Shown: in pieces, positions 44,261-55,122 of the stretch
How positions within the stretch are numbered: the first letter of the stretch is position 1
Layout: each line of letters opens with the position of its first letter
Origin: Argyresthia goedartella
Taxonomy: Eukaryota > Arthropoda > Insecta > Lepidoptera > Argyresthiidae
Direction: 5' to 3'
Assembly: GCA_949825045.1 (NCBI GenBank)
Contig: OX463813.1
Location: 4,030,001-4,094,000 of the forward strand
DNA: 64,000 bases
Position numbers and translations under genes: made by a program
Notes under the pieces: model-generated
Told to the model about the DNA's origin: nothing
The model's input: only the letters and a program-made list of their open reading frames with translations
The model's database searches: none

Positions 44261-44373
44261 TCTATTCAAACTATTTGCAAAAAGATATTGCCATATAGTT
44301 ACTTTACTTATTCACTCTTAATTTTAGTTTTAATATGACATTCAATTTTTGTGATTCAACTAGGCATATTATT

Positions 44374-44778
44374 TTACTGGACAAATATTGTACCTATAAT
44401 GTGTGTAACAAATAGTGAAATATATTTACCACCTCCGCTAACATCCTTGTCCTCATTCCATTCCGATATCTTTATCCATGGTTTCATATTCTCGATACAT
44501 GTAACTCCAGTATATTTCTTGTGGGATCGCTCACTGCCCATAATGTCGGCAATGCGATACCTGTCTCGGCCTAAAATTTCCGTCACTCTAAACGGACCCT
44601 TAAATAACGGAAGCAGCTTTGTACTTGCACCGTTATTATAATGACTTGGTATTTTTACGAGCACGAGATCACCAACTTCATACAACCGTGCCATACTTCG
44701 TTTTGTGTCAAATTTTTCTTTTTGATAGTTCGAACTCGATTTGATTCTTGCGTTTACGTCTTTTCTCAACGTTGTCAT
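44374..44778 (-). CDS. LTR-2 integrase C-terminal domain
   Basis: Open frame with YEVGDLVLVKIPSHYN and LFKGPFRVTEILGRDRYRI, the GPF/Y-type end of gypsy integrases. A one-frame slip near 44800 separates it from the catalytic core. Confidence 0.8.
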   Translation of the reverse strand: MTTLRKDVNARIKSSSNYQKEKFDTKRSMARLYEVGDLVLVKIPSHYNNGASTKLLPLFKGPFRVTEILGRDRYRIADIMGSERSHKKYTGVTCIENMKPWIKISEWNEDKDVSGGGKYISLFVTHIIGTIFVQ

Positions 44779-44811
44779 ATCGATATTTTCTCAACTTCAG
44801 GTAAAAATCGG

Positions 44812-45936
44812 TCACTTTCCACGTAGGCGATATCCAAAAATTACTTCACTCGGGACAGCATTGATAGTTCTCTTTATAGTGCTATTTATACCTTGCTGTA
44901 ATGTTGCTAGAACTTCATCCCATTTGTCATATCCAGTATCCGCTCCTAATGAACGCATTGCTTCTAGAATGGTTTTATTATAGCGTTCGACTTGTCCATT
45001 GGAGCGAGGCATTCCAGTTGAAATAGTGTGTGCCCGTATGTTTTTTGCAGTGCAGTATGATATATACGCTTTTGACGTAAAGGCCGAGCCAGCATCAGTA
45101 ATAAGTCGTTTTGGATTTCCAAATATTTTAAATAAGCTATTCAATTCTATTAAAACGCATTCAGTGCTAGTGTTTCGTTCAGGATAGATAAATACAAATT
45201 TTGTAAAAGCGTCTACTAATACGAGAACATGACAATTACCCTTAGTCGACTTTACAAATGGACCCATGTGGTCCATATGTAATGTATGAAAGGGACGCGC
45301 GTATTTAGGAATCGGGTGAAGTGCTCCCTCCTTTTTACCGCTTTTACTTTTGTTATAAAGACAGTGTAAGCAATTTTTGACATATTTATTTACTATTCTA
45401 TTCATTTTTGGGAACCAATAATTATGTTTGATCCTTTCAAGCGTTTTATCAGCCGCGAAATGGCCTATTCTGTCAGAATTGTATTTTATGATTTGCCATA
45501 CGCAATTTTTGGGAACGACCCATCTACGACCGTGCGTGGTACGCCTATACACTTTGTAACCTAAAACTTCGTATGTATTAAACACATCTTTATGCGCTTC
45601 GGCATCTCCTGACAATAAAATATCTCTAATTCTTGACAATTCCTTATCCTGTTCCTGGAAAGGTAAAAGCCAATCTGCTTCAGTTATAGATAAGACTATT
45701 TCTTGTTGTGAAACCGGGTTTCTACTTAGTGCATCGACATGTTGCATATGACAACCAGGCCTATGGGATATTTCGTAGTCGAATTCCTGAGTTTGTAACA
45801 CCCATCGAGCTATCCTGGGTAGTATTTCCTTTTTCGTGAGCGCATACCGTACTGCGTTGCAGTCAGTTATACTCTTAAACCGTCTTCCGAGTAGATATAG
45901 ACGGAATTTCTGTAAGGAAGCAACGATCGCCAGCAA
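44812..45936 (-). CDS. LTR-2 RNase H end and integrase core, 374-aa open frame
   Basis: Begins in RNase H (LRLYLLGRRFKSITDCNAVR-like, HVDALSRNP). It continues through the zinc region (IGHFAADKTLERIKHNYWFP, CLHCLYNK) into the integrase core: LHMDHMGPFVKS (D), LITDAGSAFTSK (D) and SNGQVERYNKTI (E). All three catalytic residues are present. Confidence 0.88.
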   Translation of the reverse strand: MLAIVASLQKFRLYLLGRRFKSITDCNAVRYALTKKEILPRIARWVLQTQEFDYEISHRPGCHMQHVDALSRNPVSQQEIVLSITEADWLLPFQEQDKELSRIRDILLSGDAEAHKDVFNTYEVLGYKVYRRTTHGRRWVVPKNCVWQIIKYNSDRIGHFAADKTLERIKHNYWFPKMNRIVNKYVKNCLHCLYNKSKSGKKEGALHPIPKYARPFHTLHMDHMGPFVKSTKGNCHVLVLVDAFTKFVFIYPERNTSTECVLIELNSLFKIFGNPKRLITDAGSAFTSKAYISYCTAKNIRAHTISTGMPRSNGQVERYNKTILEAMRSLGADTGYDKWDEVLATLQQGINSTIKRTINAVPSEVIFGYRLRGK

Positions 45937-46067
45937 TTCGAGCTCAAATTAATGATACCGTTTCTCCTCATTACTTGTTTACCTGCTATAATAATAAACA
46001 GGTCTTTCACCATGTTCATGCACTTGGACCAAGATACTAGCTATCCCCTCGCGATTTGCATCGGTGT

Positions 46068-46140
46068 AAAGGATAACTTCCTTTTTCCGAAAAGGAAGTT
46101 ATCCTTTATAGCCATTTTTGACTCCGGTCAAAAATGGCTA
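46068..46140. repeat. Two adjacent perfect hairpins with the same TCCG loop
   Basis: Hairpin 1 is 46068-46107 (18-bp arms, AAAGGATAACTTCCTTTT, loop TCCG). Hairpin 2 is 46109-46140 (14-bp arms, TAGCCATTTTTGAC, loop TCCG). They interrupt the RNase H coding region of LTR-2, between sequence encoding LAIFD and VILYTDANREG. Confidence 0.95.
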
Positions 46141-46469
46141 AAATGGCATCACTCGTCAAGGCGTCTTTAAATAAACTTACAGCTCGATCATGTTCGTCAG
46201 TCCATTGCCATTTTTCACCCTTTTTTTAGAAGTTTTGTTAGTGGGCTACTGATGATTGCGCAGTTTTTAATGAATTTGCGAAAGTAATTAACTACTCCTA
46301 AAAATTGACGGAGTTGATGGACCGTTTTAGGCACAGGGAATTTTTTGATCGCGTCAATTTTTTTCGAAGATGGCCCTCGCTGTTAACATCATAGCCAAGA
46401 AAAGTTATTTCATATTGAAAGAAAAAGCATTTTTTTAAATTTAGTGTAAGTCCGTGTTCAACAAATAAT

Positions 46470-46892
46470 TTAATTACTGACTCCTAGCGTCACAAAATTT
46501 TCTTCTATTGTTTTGGAAATAAATAAAACATCATCTAGATAAACAATAACATTGCCAAACCTCATATTTCCTAATATCCTATTCATAATCTTCTGAAAGA
46601 TGGATGGCCCATTAGAAATGCCAAATGGCATACGTAAGAATTCATAATGTCCGTCCTCAGTGATGAAAGCAGTTTTATCTACAGATTGTTTTTTTATGCC
46701 AATTTGATAATATCCACTTTTCATGTCCAAACTAGAGAACCATCTACAACCTTTTAATCTGTCTATGAGGTCCTCTATCCTCGGCATAGGGTATTTTTCT
46801 TTTATTGTAATTTTATTTAGGGACCTGTAATCTATACACAATCTTTTCTCACCTTCCTTTTTTGCTACAAGTAAAACAGGACTAGCATTCAA
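46470..46892 (-). CDS. LTR-2 reverse transcriptase fragment
   Basis: PVLLVAKKEGEKRLCIDYRS, FSSLDMKSGYYQIGI, LRMPFGISNGPSIFQ and VIVYLDDVLF (catalytic YLDD). The start of the RT domain is missing: the frame joins abruptly to the protease-side sequence at 46892, implying a deletion of roughly 60 codons. Confidence 0.85.
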   Translation of the reverse strand: MNASPVLLVAKKEGEKRLCIDYRSLNKITIKEKYPMPRIEDLIDRLKGCRWFSSLDMKSGYYQIGIKKQSVDKTAFITEDGHYEFLRMPFGISNGPSIFQKIMNRILGNMRFGNVIVYLDDVLFISKTIEENFVTLGVSN

Positions 46893-47226
46893 TTTCTATT
46901 TCTATCTCAAAGTTTTTCACCTTTCCCAGCGTAGAAAGATCTGAAGAAAAGCTATTAGGATATCTACGAAATATATCTATGAGTTTTTCGCGATGACTAG
47001 GGTCAACGTTGAGAATTATTCCATCGTTCGTAAATATCGAATAAACTCTTTTGACCTTTTCGAATTTTAGCACGTCACCTATTCTAACATACATCACTGA
47101 TGGGTCCTCAGTCACATTCCGCCCCACCAGCACGTCACAGCCTGACAAATCATTGACTACATATAGTTTAACGGGATTAAACTCGACATCATCAATCACT
47201 ACCGTAGTTAATACATAGTCCGTCAC
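46882..47226 (-). pseudogene. LTR-2 protease/RT linker region
   Basis: VLVGRNVTEDPSVMYVRIGD and FRRYPNSFSSDLSTLGKVKN are typical of the segment between protease and RT in this gypsy group. The protease active site itself was not recognised upstream. Confidence 0.65.
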
Positions 47227-47382
47227 CGTTGTCGCTGAATCTTTATTAAAACCCTGTAATGTTTTTTGTTTAGGTTAGCTTAAGCGTTGTGAAATGCAGC
47301 TGATTCACTAAGTGTGATGATATGAGTGGGCAGTCACTACCCATATCAATGAATACCTGTTATGCAAAACCACCCAAGCTGG

Positions 47383-48352
47383 CTATTTTATGAAATTTAT
47401 TTTTAGAGTAACTGGCACTAATACGTTTGACTTCATTTTTAACATCTTTTGATTTTTTAACGCGGCAGTAACTTTCTGAATGCCCTCTCCTTGAACAAAA
47501 TTCTCAAATCGCACTACATTAAACCTTTTTGTGATTACCACCACACCCATAACACTGTAAGTGATTGGCAGACACTGTGGCTGCCGGTACAGATTTAATA
47601 CTATTCGCATGTTGATTATGTGCATTTAAGCGATTGTCGACCTCTGAATTTGACGACGCCGGTGTACTATAGTGTTTTGTAAAACGAGTGGTAGGTCTGT
47701 TGTCGTGACTGGTAGTAGCGGGTGAATGCCATACACGCCCGTGCAGAAATGATGCAAGTTGATCGCATGAATTAATGGTCCCTGCTTCCACAGATGCGCT
47801 AATGTTCGAATCATTTATGTTACCAATTATGATGGAAATATTTTAGATTTCTGTTCAAAGTAATACTCGTAAAGAGACTGACCTTGAATAGGTTTACAAT
47901 CAAGCACATCTCTAAGCAACGAATGCATGTTACGGCGTGTTTGAAACGTGAATGATATTTTGTCCCGCCATTCCTTCCATTTCCAAGCAGCCCAACAACT
48001 TTCATTCTTTACAAAAGAATCGTACCATTGCTTAGCCGTACCTCGTAATTTATTAACTGCTTGGAACACAATTATATCATTTTTCCATTTAAATGTTTTT
48101 GTGTGTAAATCTACAATATTTAACCAATTGTCTACTTTATCACTGAGTGGGTTAAACTCTGGCACCATCAAATTTAAAACCATACCATTGCACTGAGGTA
48201 CCTGACTCTTGGTAGATGATGACTTTGCCTTTTTGCGTCGCGGTGGCGTCAGCGTTTCACTTGAACTGGAGCTATACGAACTGCTACTGGATGTCGATAT
48301 TGATCGTCTTCTTTTTTTGCTAGAACGTTTATACTTCTTCCTTCCAGCCATG
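47383..48352 (-). pseudogene. LTR-2 gag, frameshifted
   Basis: ATG at about 48351: a basic Ser/Arg-rich start (KYKRSSKKRRRSISTSSSSS) and a capsid-like domain (WLNIVDLHTKTFKWKNDIIV, GTAKQWYDSFV, AWKWKEWRDKI). It stops at 47827, then frame slips lead to a zinc-knuckle remnant LQCYGCGGNHKK (47519-47560). Compare LTR-3 gag (IDIWLKKVNECASVYGWDEK). Confidence 0.8.
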
Positions 48353-48394
48353 ATATTTGAAGTTACGGGGGCGGGATTCTTCGTACACTTCTGA

Positions 48395-48670
48395 TGTAAT
48401 AAAACTATATAATAATCACAAATATTAATAATTATATCGTCTTTACAACACTTTTTACTTGTACAACACTTTTTGCTTATGATCTTGATTTGGTAGAAGC
48501 TGGTAATCGACTGAGCTCGAGGACTGAAGCTCGACGAGGTGCCATTCGCCGGAAGGGGCGGAACCACAATCGTTTCGCTCCATTCTCGACTCGATGCGCG
48601 CGCTTCCGCTGACCGTGCGCGCGCGTTTTGGCGCCTGTTTCTTCAACCGGAAGTATAGGCGCTAACATCA
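48395..48670 (-). repeat. LTR-2 5' LTR
   Basis: Minus-strand start TGATGTTAGCGCC and end TTTTATTACA, followed by TCAGAAGTG, a motif that also follows the 5' LTR of LTR-3 and probably marks the primer site. U3 contains a GC-rich GCGCGCGC stretch. Confidence 0.75.
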
Positions 48671-48843
48671 TACAGTTTTATTGCGCACTAGGACTGTCCT
48701 TTTTCACAAACACTCCTGTCTTGCCTAGGTTTGCTGGAAGAAATCTCTTTTTAGAGATCTCCTTTGCCTATAAAATTTATTGTAAGTGTCTGTTTATCTA
48801 TATTTTCTGTGCAATTAAGAATATGAATATGAATATGAATGTT
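48671..48843 (+). mobile_element. LINE 3'-UTR fragment with (GAATAT)n tail
   Basis: ACAGTTTTATTGCGCACTAG to AAGAATATGAATATGAATAT. Same 3' UTR as at 8626-8792. Confidence 0.75.
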
Positions 48844-48844
48844 C

Positions 48845-49811
48845 CCTAGTGCTAAAACTGGACGAAGCCCTGAAATGTGCAGCTTGTCAAAAGCAATTTC
48901 ATTACGTATCTGCCGGCTTGGGTGAAGTTGAGCTCAAAAGGATTTTACCTATGAACAAGCCGAAATGAAAATGCGTAAATTGCAAAGCTCCTAAGAAAGG
49001 CCTGGGCAGCCTCGCTGTGACCCCTGACACACATGATGATTTTACAAACACCACCAGCACGCCTGAGGCTCCAGCGCCGCTTGCATCGATTGTAAAGATA
49101 AACTCTGGTAAATTGTTAGCCTACATGGATACTAAATTTAACACACTTGAAAAGTCTGTGCGTATACAAATCACGGAGCTGCAAACCTCTGTCAAGATGG
49201 TGAGTGATTCAATGAAGAAATCTATGGACAGTCAAACCAAAGAAATTAAGATCCTGCGCAACGACAATAATAACCTAAAAGAATCTATGAAAGTGCTGCA
49301 GGCAAGAGTTGAGTCCCTGGAAGAAGATTGGCTTAAAGAGAGACCAGGGTCGAGGTTACAAAATGTCGAGCTAGTTGGTATTCCAGAGTGTGACAGCGAG
49401 TCCTTACCTGAAGTGATCATGAAGCTTGTTAAGTACGTCGGAGCCCCGCTGCAGCCGAGCGACGTGGAGTTTGTCCATCGTGTCCAAGCCAAGCGTCAAG
49501 TTAGCCCAAGCTCAAGGAAGCCCCGTAAAATCATTGCTCGTCTCCGTGAACGGTCGACCAAGGACTGCCTGGTGATTGCGGCTCGCAAATGTCGTGGGAT
49601 GACTGCTTAGGACCTAGGACTAGATGGCAAACCCTCGAAATTACATCTCAATGAACACCTGACGGTCACAAACAAGAATCTACTTAGAAAAACTAGAAAA
49701 CCTGCAACCGAGAAAGGATATACTTTTGTCAGCACAAAAAACTGTCGCCACAGCGAAAAACAGGGGTACATACAAATTACAAGGGTATCCGACCTAGAAA
49801 ATATTGTTTAA
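48845..49811 (+). pseudogene. LINE ORF1: PHD-like finger plus coiled coil
   Basis: Starts with a cysteine-rich PHD-like piece (ALKCAACQKQFHY, then CVNCKAPKKG after a stop at about 48966). The open frame 49017-49610 follows, with a coiled coil (KSVRIQITELQTSVKMVSDS, VLQARVESLEEDW) and an RNA-binding C-terminal motif (NVELVGIPE, VEFVHRVQAKR, KIIARLRERSTKDCLVIAAR). A stop at 49608-49610 is followed in the same sense by DLGLDGKPSKLHLNEHL and the end at 49811. This is the nucleic-acid-binding ORF1 of a Jockey/CR1-type LINE. Confidence 0.75.
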
Positions 49812-49861
49812 TTAAGCTGTTCCATAATTTCATACTACCTGTATATATCTCTGTTGTTTAC

Positions 49862-50280
49862 TTTATCTATACACGTATCATAAACCCTCTTTACTGCGTC
49901 CAAAAACCACACGTTACGACCAGCATAATGAAAACTTCTTGGTAAAAACTCATTTCTTATCTGAATATTGATCATTATGACCATGATGTACCAAAATTTG
50001 TCAAATTATGACATTCGAATTTCGAACGCCCCCACGCCCACCTGCGTGCCGCCCCTAGTTTGTCTGTGAAGTTGGTACTACTGGACAAGCTGAAGAGCAA
50101 TTATCAAGGCCACAATGCCGGTCGAACATGCGGTTCCTGATCACATCAAAGAGAGCTTATGATATGTGTGTAGATAAACTAGTGTATGTAACTGTACATA
50201 ATTAGGCATTAAAACTCTCGAGTGATATTATTATGAAACGAGCCATGCCCTCCATTATGTAGCAGTCACATAAACTACTA
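49862..50280 (-). mobile_element. MITE-F, single copy, between LINE ORF1 and LINE RT
   Basis: The reverse of the 9528 copy: starts TTTATCTATACACGTATCAT and ends ATTATGTAGCAGTCACATAA..CTACTA. It sits where the endonuclease and most of RT of the surrounding LINE are missing. Confidence 0.8.
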
Positions 50281-50284
50281 TTCA

Positions 50285-50933
50285 ATTCAATTATCAAGAG
50301 TGGTAAATTGGTTTAATGTTAATAATTTGCTATTAAATGAGAAAAAGACTAAATGTGTTAAGTTTCTTACTACTAACGTTAAAAATAATCAGACATGTAT
50401 AACAATTAAAAATGAGGAATTGGAATTGGTAACCAGCACAGTGTTTCTAGGTATAACGTTGGATTCCAAACTCCAATGGGGTCCACATATTGATAAGCTA
50501 TCGAACAGACTGAGCTCTGCAGCTTTTGCATGCAGGAAAATCCGTCACTTGACAGATTTAAAAACAGCCAGATTAGTTTATTTTAGTTATTTTCATAGTA
50601 TTATGTCCTACGGTATTCTGCTCTGGGGCAGTGCTGCTGACATAAATACTATTTTTGTGCTGCAAAAGCGGGCTGTTCGTGCGATTTATAAAATGAATAA
50701 TAGAGATTCTCTTAGAAATAAGTTTAAAGAAGTAAATATATTGACAGTCCATAGTCAATATATTTACGAGAATATTATGTATGTCCATAAGAACATTGTT
50801 AACTTTCGAAGAAACTGTGATATACATAACTTTAATACTAGAAACAAGGACAAACTTGCAGTGCCCACTACTCGGCTCCATAAAATAAAAAACTCGTTCA
50901 AGGGTAATTGTGTAAGATTTTACAATAAACTCC
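50285..50933 (+). CDS. LINE reverse transcriptase C-terminal part (LINE-E), continues at 57725
   Basis: VNWFNVNNLLLNEKKTKCVK, FLGITLDSKLQWGPHIDKLS, FHSIMSYGILLWGSA and HNFNTRNKDKL. The frame is open up to the LTR-3 insertion at 50934. At the CTCC target the codon phase continues exactly at 57725 (LPSTLTDLSINKFKKYIKQR) to a stop near 57824. Catalytic motifs upstream are absent (truncation or deletion at 50285). Confidence 0.85.
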
Positions 50934-51307
50934 TGTTAGGTTTTGATTATATTTTGTCGATTTGTATAATTTGTAATGTTTTAAATGGTATATTTGAACT
51001 TTAGTATAACTATTTATTAGTTCATAGACTTATATTGATGTAAAGAGTATTTGTTTTTTAATTTAGTTTTGGTATATTGGCGCCACTGACGGACTGACGG
51101 AAGTATCAATTGAGTGTCTTTTATATCGGTCAGGCGGGAAAGGAAAGAGGCGATGGGGTTTTTGGGGGCATTGGCTCTTGGAGCGTGTTCGAGGTTGGTC
51201 GCATACCGAAACTAAGTGTGGAGTTGATTGTTCTGTGAAATATTGTGTCGCCATTTTGGAAAAGGAATAAAAGTGAATGGTTCCACGGTGAATGCAGTTT
51301 TATTACA
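50934..51307 (+). repeat. LTR-3 5' LTR
   Basis: Starts TGTTAGGTTTTGATTATA, ends GCAGTTTTATTACA. Followed by CTTCAGAAGTGGTAAGTG, the likely primer site region. Confidence 0.95.
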
Positions 51308-51614
51308 CTTCAGAAGTGGTAAGTGCACGCCTTTTTCATTACGCATAAATGATTGCTCAAAACTAATTAAGAGAAGACATAAAATGTCATGACATTTCAT
51401 GGTGTCTGACCTATGACGTCATTTCTATCAAATATTGAAATAGTAGACCTTACGTTGGGGTTTCCTAAAGGGGGTCAAAATTTTCATCATTTTTGACCTA
51501 CGACGTACCGTTTTCGAGATATTTGCATATTTAGGTTAGAAAATTATAAACGTTTTCCTATGAATCCACACTAATGATCTCGTTTTGTGTGTGAGTCCTA
51601 GAGACTCTTAGACC
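51308..51614 (+). other. LTR-3 leader
   Basis: Untranslated leader between the primer site and gag. It contains the short direct motif GACCTATGACGTCAT / GACCTACGACGTACC. Confidence 0.6.
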
Positions 51615-52996
51615 ATGCCACGTGATGAAGACTATGGCCCGCGGCGGCTGAGTGCAGTCCATCGCGCCGCGCCGAGGCGCGGGTCGGTACGCCGCCGGCA
51701 GCGACAAGTTGCAGCGACACGAGGCAGAGCCGACGTCGGAGCCGTTATCGCAGCCGCAGTCGCAGTCGTCGCGGCCGCGACGGGTCTCGCGCACGCAGCT
51801 TCCTGAGTCTACGTGAGCGAGAGCTACAACGGGAAAGGGAGCGACTCCAAATCATGGAAGATGAGGTACGCAGAGCACGTCTCTCATCGGAGCGGCGACG
51901 GCGGTGTGAATCACGTGCTCGGCCACCGTCGCTGCAACGAGAGACGTCTACCACGTCGAGCCGGCGTCGTAAGAGGAGTCGCAGCCACGATGATGGGCCC
52001 GGTCATACAAAACGCTCCTGTAGCGTTCAATTTTCCTCTAAAGATGTGGTAAATTTATTAGGCGCTTTAAGGAACTTGACGTCTCATCCGGATACGGCGG
52101 CCACCTTATCAAACAGAAATCCTAAGAATATTTTACCGGATTTTAATCCATCATCGCGGATTCAACGCATAGATATATGGTTGAAAAAGGTGAATGAATG
52201 CGCTTCTGTGTACGGATGGGACGAAAAGACAACAATTCATTTTGCGATGCAAAAACTTCAGGGGTTGGCCAAAACTTGGTATGAAAGCCTCAGTTCAATT
52301 TTATTCACCTGGCCCGAGTGGCAAGAAAAATTAAAGAGTGCATTTCCGTATGAACAAAATTATGGCCAATCCTTGGAGGAGATGCTGAGGCGGAAAAGCA
52401 GGTACAATGAACCCATCTAAAACTACTTTTATGAGAAGTTGGCTTTGCTCAATCAGTGCGATATCGTTGACAAGCGCGCAGTTGATTGTATTATACACGG
52501 CATAAGTGACAAGACAGTAAAATCAAGCGCGCTTGCACTACGGTGTACACATCCAGATCATTTACTGAAATTTCTGATGAGTAACAAAGATAATACAGTT
52601 TGGCCGGAAAGATCCAGCAATTCTCGGTTTAAATCGCAGAATGAATCCAACACAAACTCCTCAAACGTTAAAACGACAACTCGAATGAATTCCACTGTTG
52701 GTTTTCATTGCTTCAACAGTAAACAGAAAGGGCATGGTTTCGACAGGTGTCCACAACCCCTCAAAACTTTCGCAAGGTATAAGAGGGTTGGCCATGAGGC
52801 TGATACTTGTCGGTTCGAACCCGATAAAAACAAGGTGAATGAGGTGAACAAAACTATGTGTATTTCTAGTAGGGAGCCCAATGCAAAATTCACGAAAGAG
52901 GTGCAAGTTAATGGTAGAATCGTAAAAGGGTTTGTGGACTTTGGTAGTGAAGTCTCGTTGCTTAGAAGGTCGCTGTGTAGTCAGATGGGTCCATAA
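51615..52996 (+). pseudogene. LTR-3 gag and protease start, broken
   Basis: The probable start is ATG 51615 (MPRDEDYGPRR). A slip near 51740 moves into an RS/RE-rich stretch (RSRYRSRSRSRR, RERELQRERERLQ), then the capsid-like domain in the 51854-52420 frame (LPDFNPSSRIQRIDIWLKKV, GLAKTWYESLSS). A stop at 52418-52420 is followed in the same frame by LALLNQCDIVDKRAVDCII. Two zinc knuckles have each lost a Cys (CFNSKQKGHGFDRC, FARYKRVGHEADTC). The protease-like GFVDFGSEVSLL precedes a second in-frame stop at 52994-52996. Confidence 0.8.
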
Positions 52997-53008
52997 CAAA
53001 ACGATGTA

Positions 53009-54489
53009 GTGACCGTACTCAAGGGTTTTGTAAATGAATTGGTGCAATCTGTGGGGCAGGTAAATGTTGAATTGGTAGTCGACGCGGTGATAGCACAAGT
53101 TATCTGTCGTGTGGTGGATGATAAATACTTGGACGTTCCCGTATTAATTGGCCATTCGTACACGGAACAACCACACATCATTGTGCGCAAGACCGCTAGT
53201 GAGTTGCAATTTACAAGCATTAACAGTGAGCTGCCGTTCCCACAAACGCCTGTGAACGATAACAATGTGGTAAAAGTTGTGAGGTTGAGTGGGGAAGCTT
53301 GCGTCAGAGCTTCAATTGAGCTACAATGTGACGGATTCGTTTTACTAGATAGCAAACTAATCGGCAAGCCCTTGCGACAGTTTGCGGTGACTGGGGGTTT
53401 ATACACCATCAAAAACGGCAATATATACGTTCGCGTGACACCAGTCACAACAAACTGTTCGCTCTCGAAAGGAATGACTTTGGGTCGAGCGTCGATTGTT
53501 AGAGTGGTAAATAGGATACTTGTACCAGCAGAGACATTCAAAGCTCCTTCAAATGTGAGCGTCAAGGATCTCGACATGAGCCAAGTTCGTGTTGGGGATG
53601 GTGTAAACGAAGTGGACAAAAATAGGTTGAACGATCTGCTGCAAAAGTATAGGCATTGTTTTGCTTCTTCTTTCAAAGACCTAGGCTGTACAGATAAAAT
53701 CGAGATGAGCATCGAGGTTAATAGTAAGGCCCCGGTTGTCTACCGCCCTTATCGACTTTCTCATGTTGAGCGACAAAAGGTGAGGGTCGATGAGTTATTA
53801 GATGCCGGGATTATAAGAGATTCAGTGTCTGAATATGCGAGTCCCATAATACTGGTTCGGAAAAAAGATGGCAACCTCAGGCTCTGCATCGACTTTAGAA
53901 TGCTCAATTCATTAACAGTGAAGGAGAGATACCCAATGCCTATAATAGAAGATGAGCTGGCCAGATTGTCTGGACAGGCCTGTTTTATTTCCCTGGATTT
54001 GGCTCCGGGTATTACCAGGTCCCGATCTCGGAGAACTCTAAGCCGCTGACCTCATTTGTTACGCCGGACGGTCAATATGAGTTTAATCGTATGCCGTTCG
54101 GCTTGGCAAATGCGCCAGCGGTGTTTCAACGTATGATGAATAGGGTTTTGGGATCTGCCCGGTACACGGAAGCTACCGCTTACATAGATGATCTGCTCAT
54201 CTACGGACGTAATATCGATCACTGCTTGACCAAGTTGGAACACGTACTGCAGTTGCTGGAAGGAGCCTATTTGACGCTCAATCTAAGCAAGTGCGAGTTT
54301 CTCAAAGATAAATTGGATTACCTGGGCTATGAGATCAGTTCTGCTGGAGTCAGGCCAGGTAACAAAAGATACAGTCTGTTGTTGACTTTCCCCGTCCAAC
54401 AAACCAACATACGGTTCGCCAGTTCTTGGGGTTATCAAGTTATTTTCGCAAGTTTATACGAGGGTTTGCGCAGCTGGCACATTCCCTAA
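53009..54489 (+). pseudogene. LTR-3 protease/RT region, frameshifted
   Basis: The frame 53009-54049 contains VLIGHSYTEQPH and the RT entry (YRPYRLSHVERQKVRVDELL, ASPIILVRKKDGNLRLCIDF, FISLDLA). A slip near 54010 moves to the 54091-54489 frame with RMPFGLANAPAVFQRMMNR and AYIDDLLIYG (catalytic YIDD). A second slip near 54380 follows. Confidence 0.88.
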
Positions 54490-55118
54490 GCAAATTGTTA
54501 AAAAAGGATGTTGCTTGGGAATGGACCAGCGAGCAAGAAAATGCTTTTTTGACCCTGAAAGAAAAACTTGTCGTGAGGCCAGTGCTGGCAATTTACGACC
54601 CAACCGCCGAGACGGAGTTGCATACGGATGCCAGTAAAATAGGTATTGGTGGCATCCTTATGCAACGTCCCTCAGGCTCAGCCTCGTTCCGTCCAGTAGC
54701 GTTTTATAGCCGTCAGACATCTCCAGAGGAGAAAAGCTTCCACTCATATAAGTTAGAAACTCTAGCTGTCATATGCTCTTTAAAAAAGTTCAGGGTCTAT
54801 CTCTTGGGGCAGAGATTCAAAGTAGTGTCGGACTGCGGAGCGCTGCGAACTACTTTCTCCAAGCGTGACTTACTTCCTCGCATCGCCAGGTGGTGGTTGA
54901 TGATGCAGGAATTTGATTGCACGATAGAATATCGCCTAGGCGCCAAAATGTCCCATGTCGACGCGTTGTCTAGAAACCCTATCACGGAGAGTGGAATTAA
55001 GGAGGTTGACCAATACCCTATGGTGATGACGATTACAGACGATGACTGGCTATTAACACTCCAACTAGGCGATTCAGAACTGACTTCGAGACATTCTGAG
55101 TACGAAGCTAGACCCTGA
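54426..55118 (+). CDS. LTR-3 RNase H domain
   Basis: LGLSSYFRKFIRGFAQLAHS (end of RT), then TELHTDASKIGIGGIL (D), SYKLETLAVICSLKKFRVYL (E) and VVSDCGALRTTF (D), with MSHVDALSRNP closing. Stop at 55116-55118, just before the integrase frame. Confidence 0.88.
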   Translation: MGLSSYFRKFIRGFAQLAHSLSKLLKKDVAWEWTSEQENAFLTLKEKLVVRPVLAIYDPTAETELHTDASKIGIGGILMQRPSGSASFRPVAFYSRQTSPEEKSFHSYKLETLAVICSLKKFRVYLLGQRFKVVSDCGALRTTFSKRDLLPRIARWWLMMQEFDCTIEYRLGAKMSHVDALSRNPITESGIKEVDQYPMVMTITDDDWLLTLQLGDSELTSRHSEYEARP

Positions 55119-55122
55119 AGGC

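Larger units (their letters stand above)
43604..48670 (-). mobile_element. Ty3/gypsy-like LTR retrotransposon LTR-2, decayed (about 5.07 kb)
   Basis: Minus-strand element. The 5' LTR (48395-48670) and 3' LTR (43604 to about 43812) share a long identical block containing CTCGAGCTCAGTCGATTACC and end TTTTATTACA. Interior order: gag, protease-like, RT, RNase H, integrase, then a duplicated leader-like block. Coding frames are broken, and a deletion removes the start of RT. It belongs to the same family as LTR-3. Its 5' LTR abuts the LINE 3' UTR at 48671. Confidence 0.88.

Noticed and set aside
51063..51254. 63-aa minus-strand ORF, repeated identically at 57480-57671
   Set aside because: It lies wholly inside the two identical LTRs of LTR-3 and is a shadow of LTR sequence.
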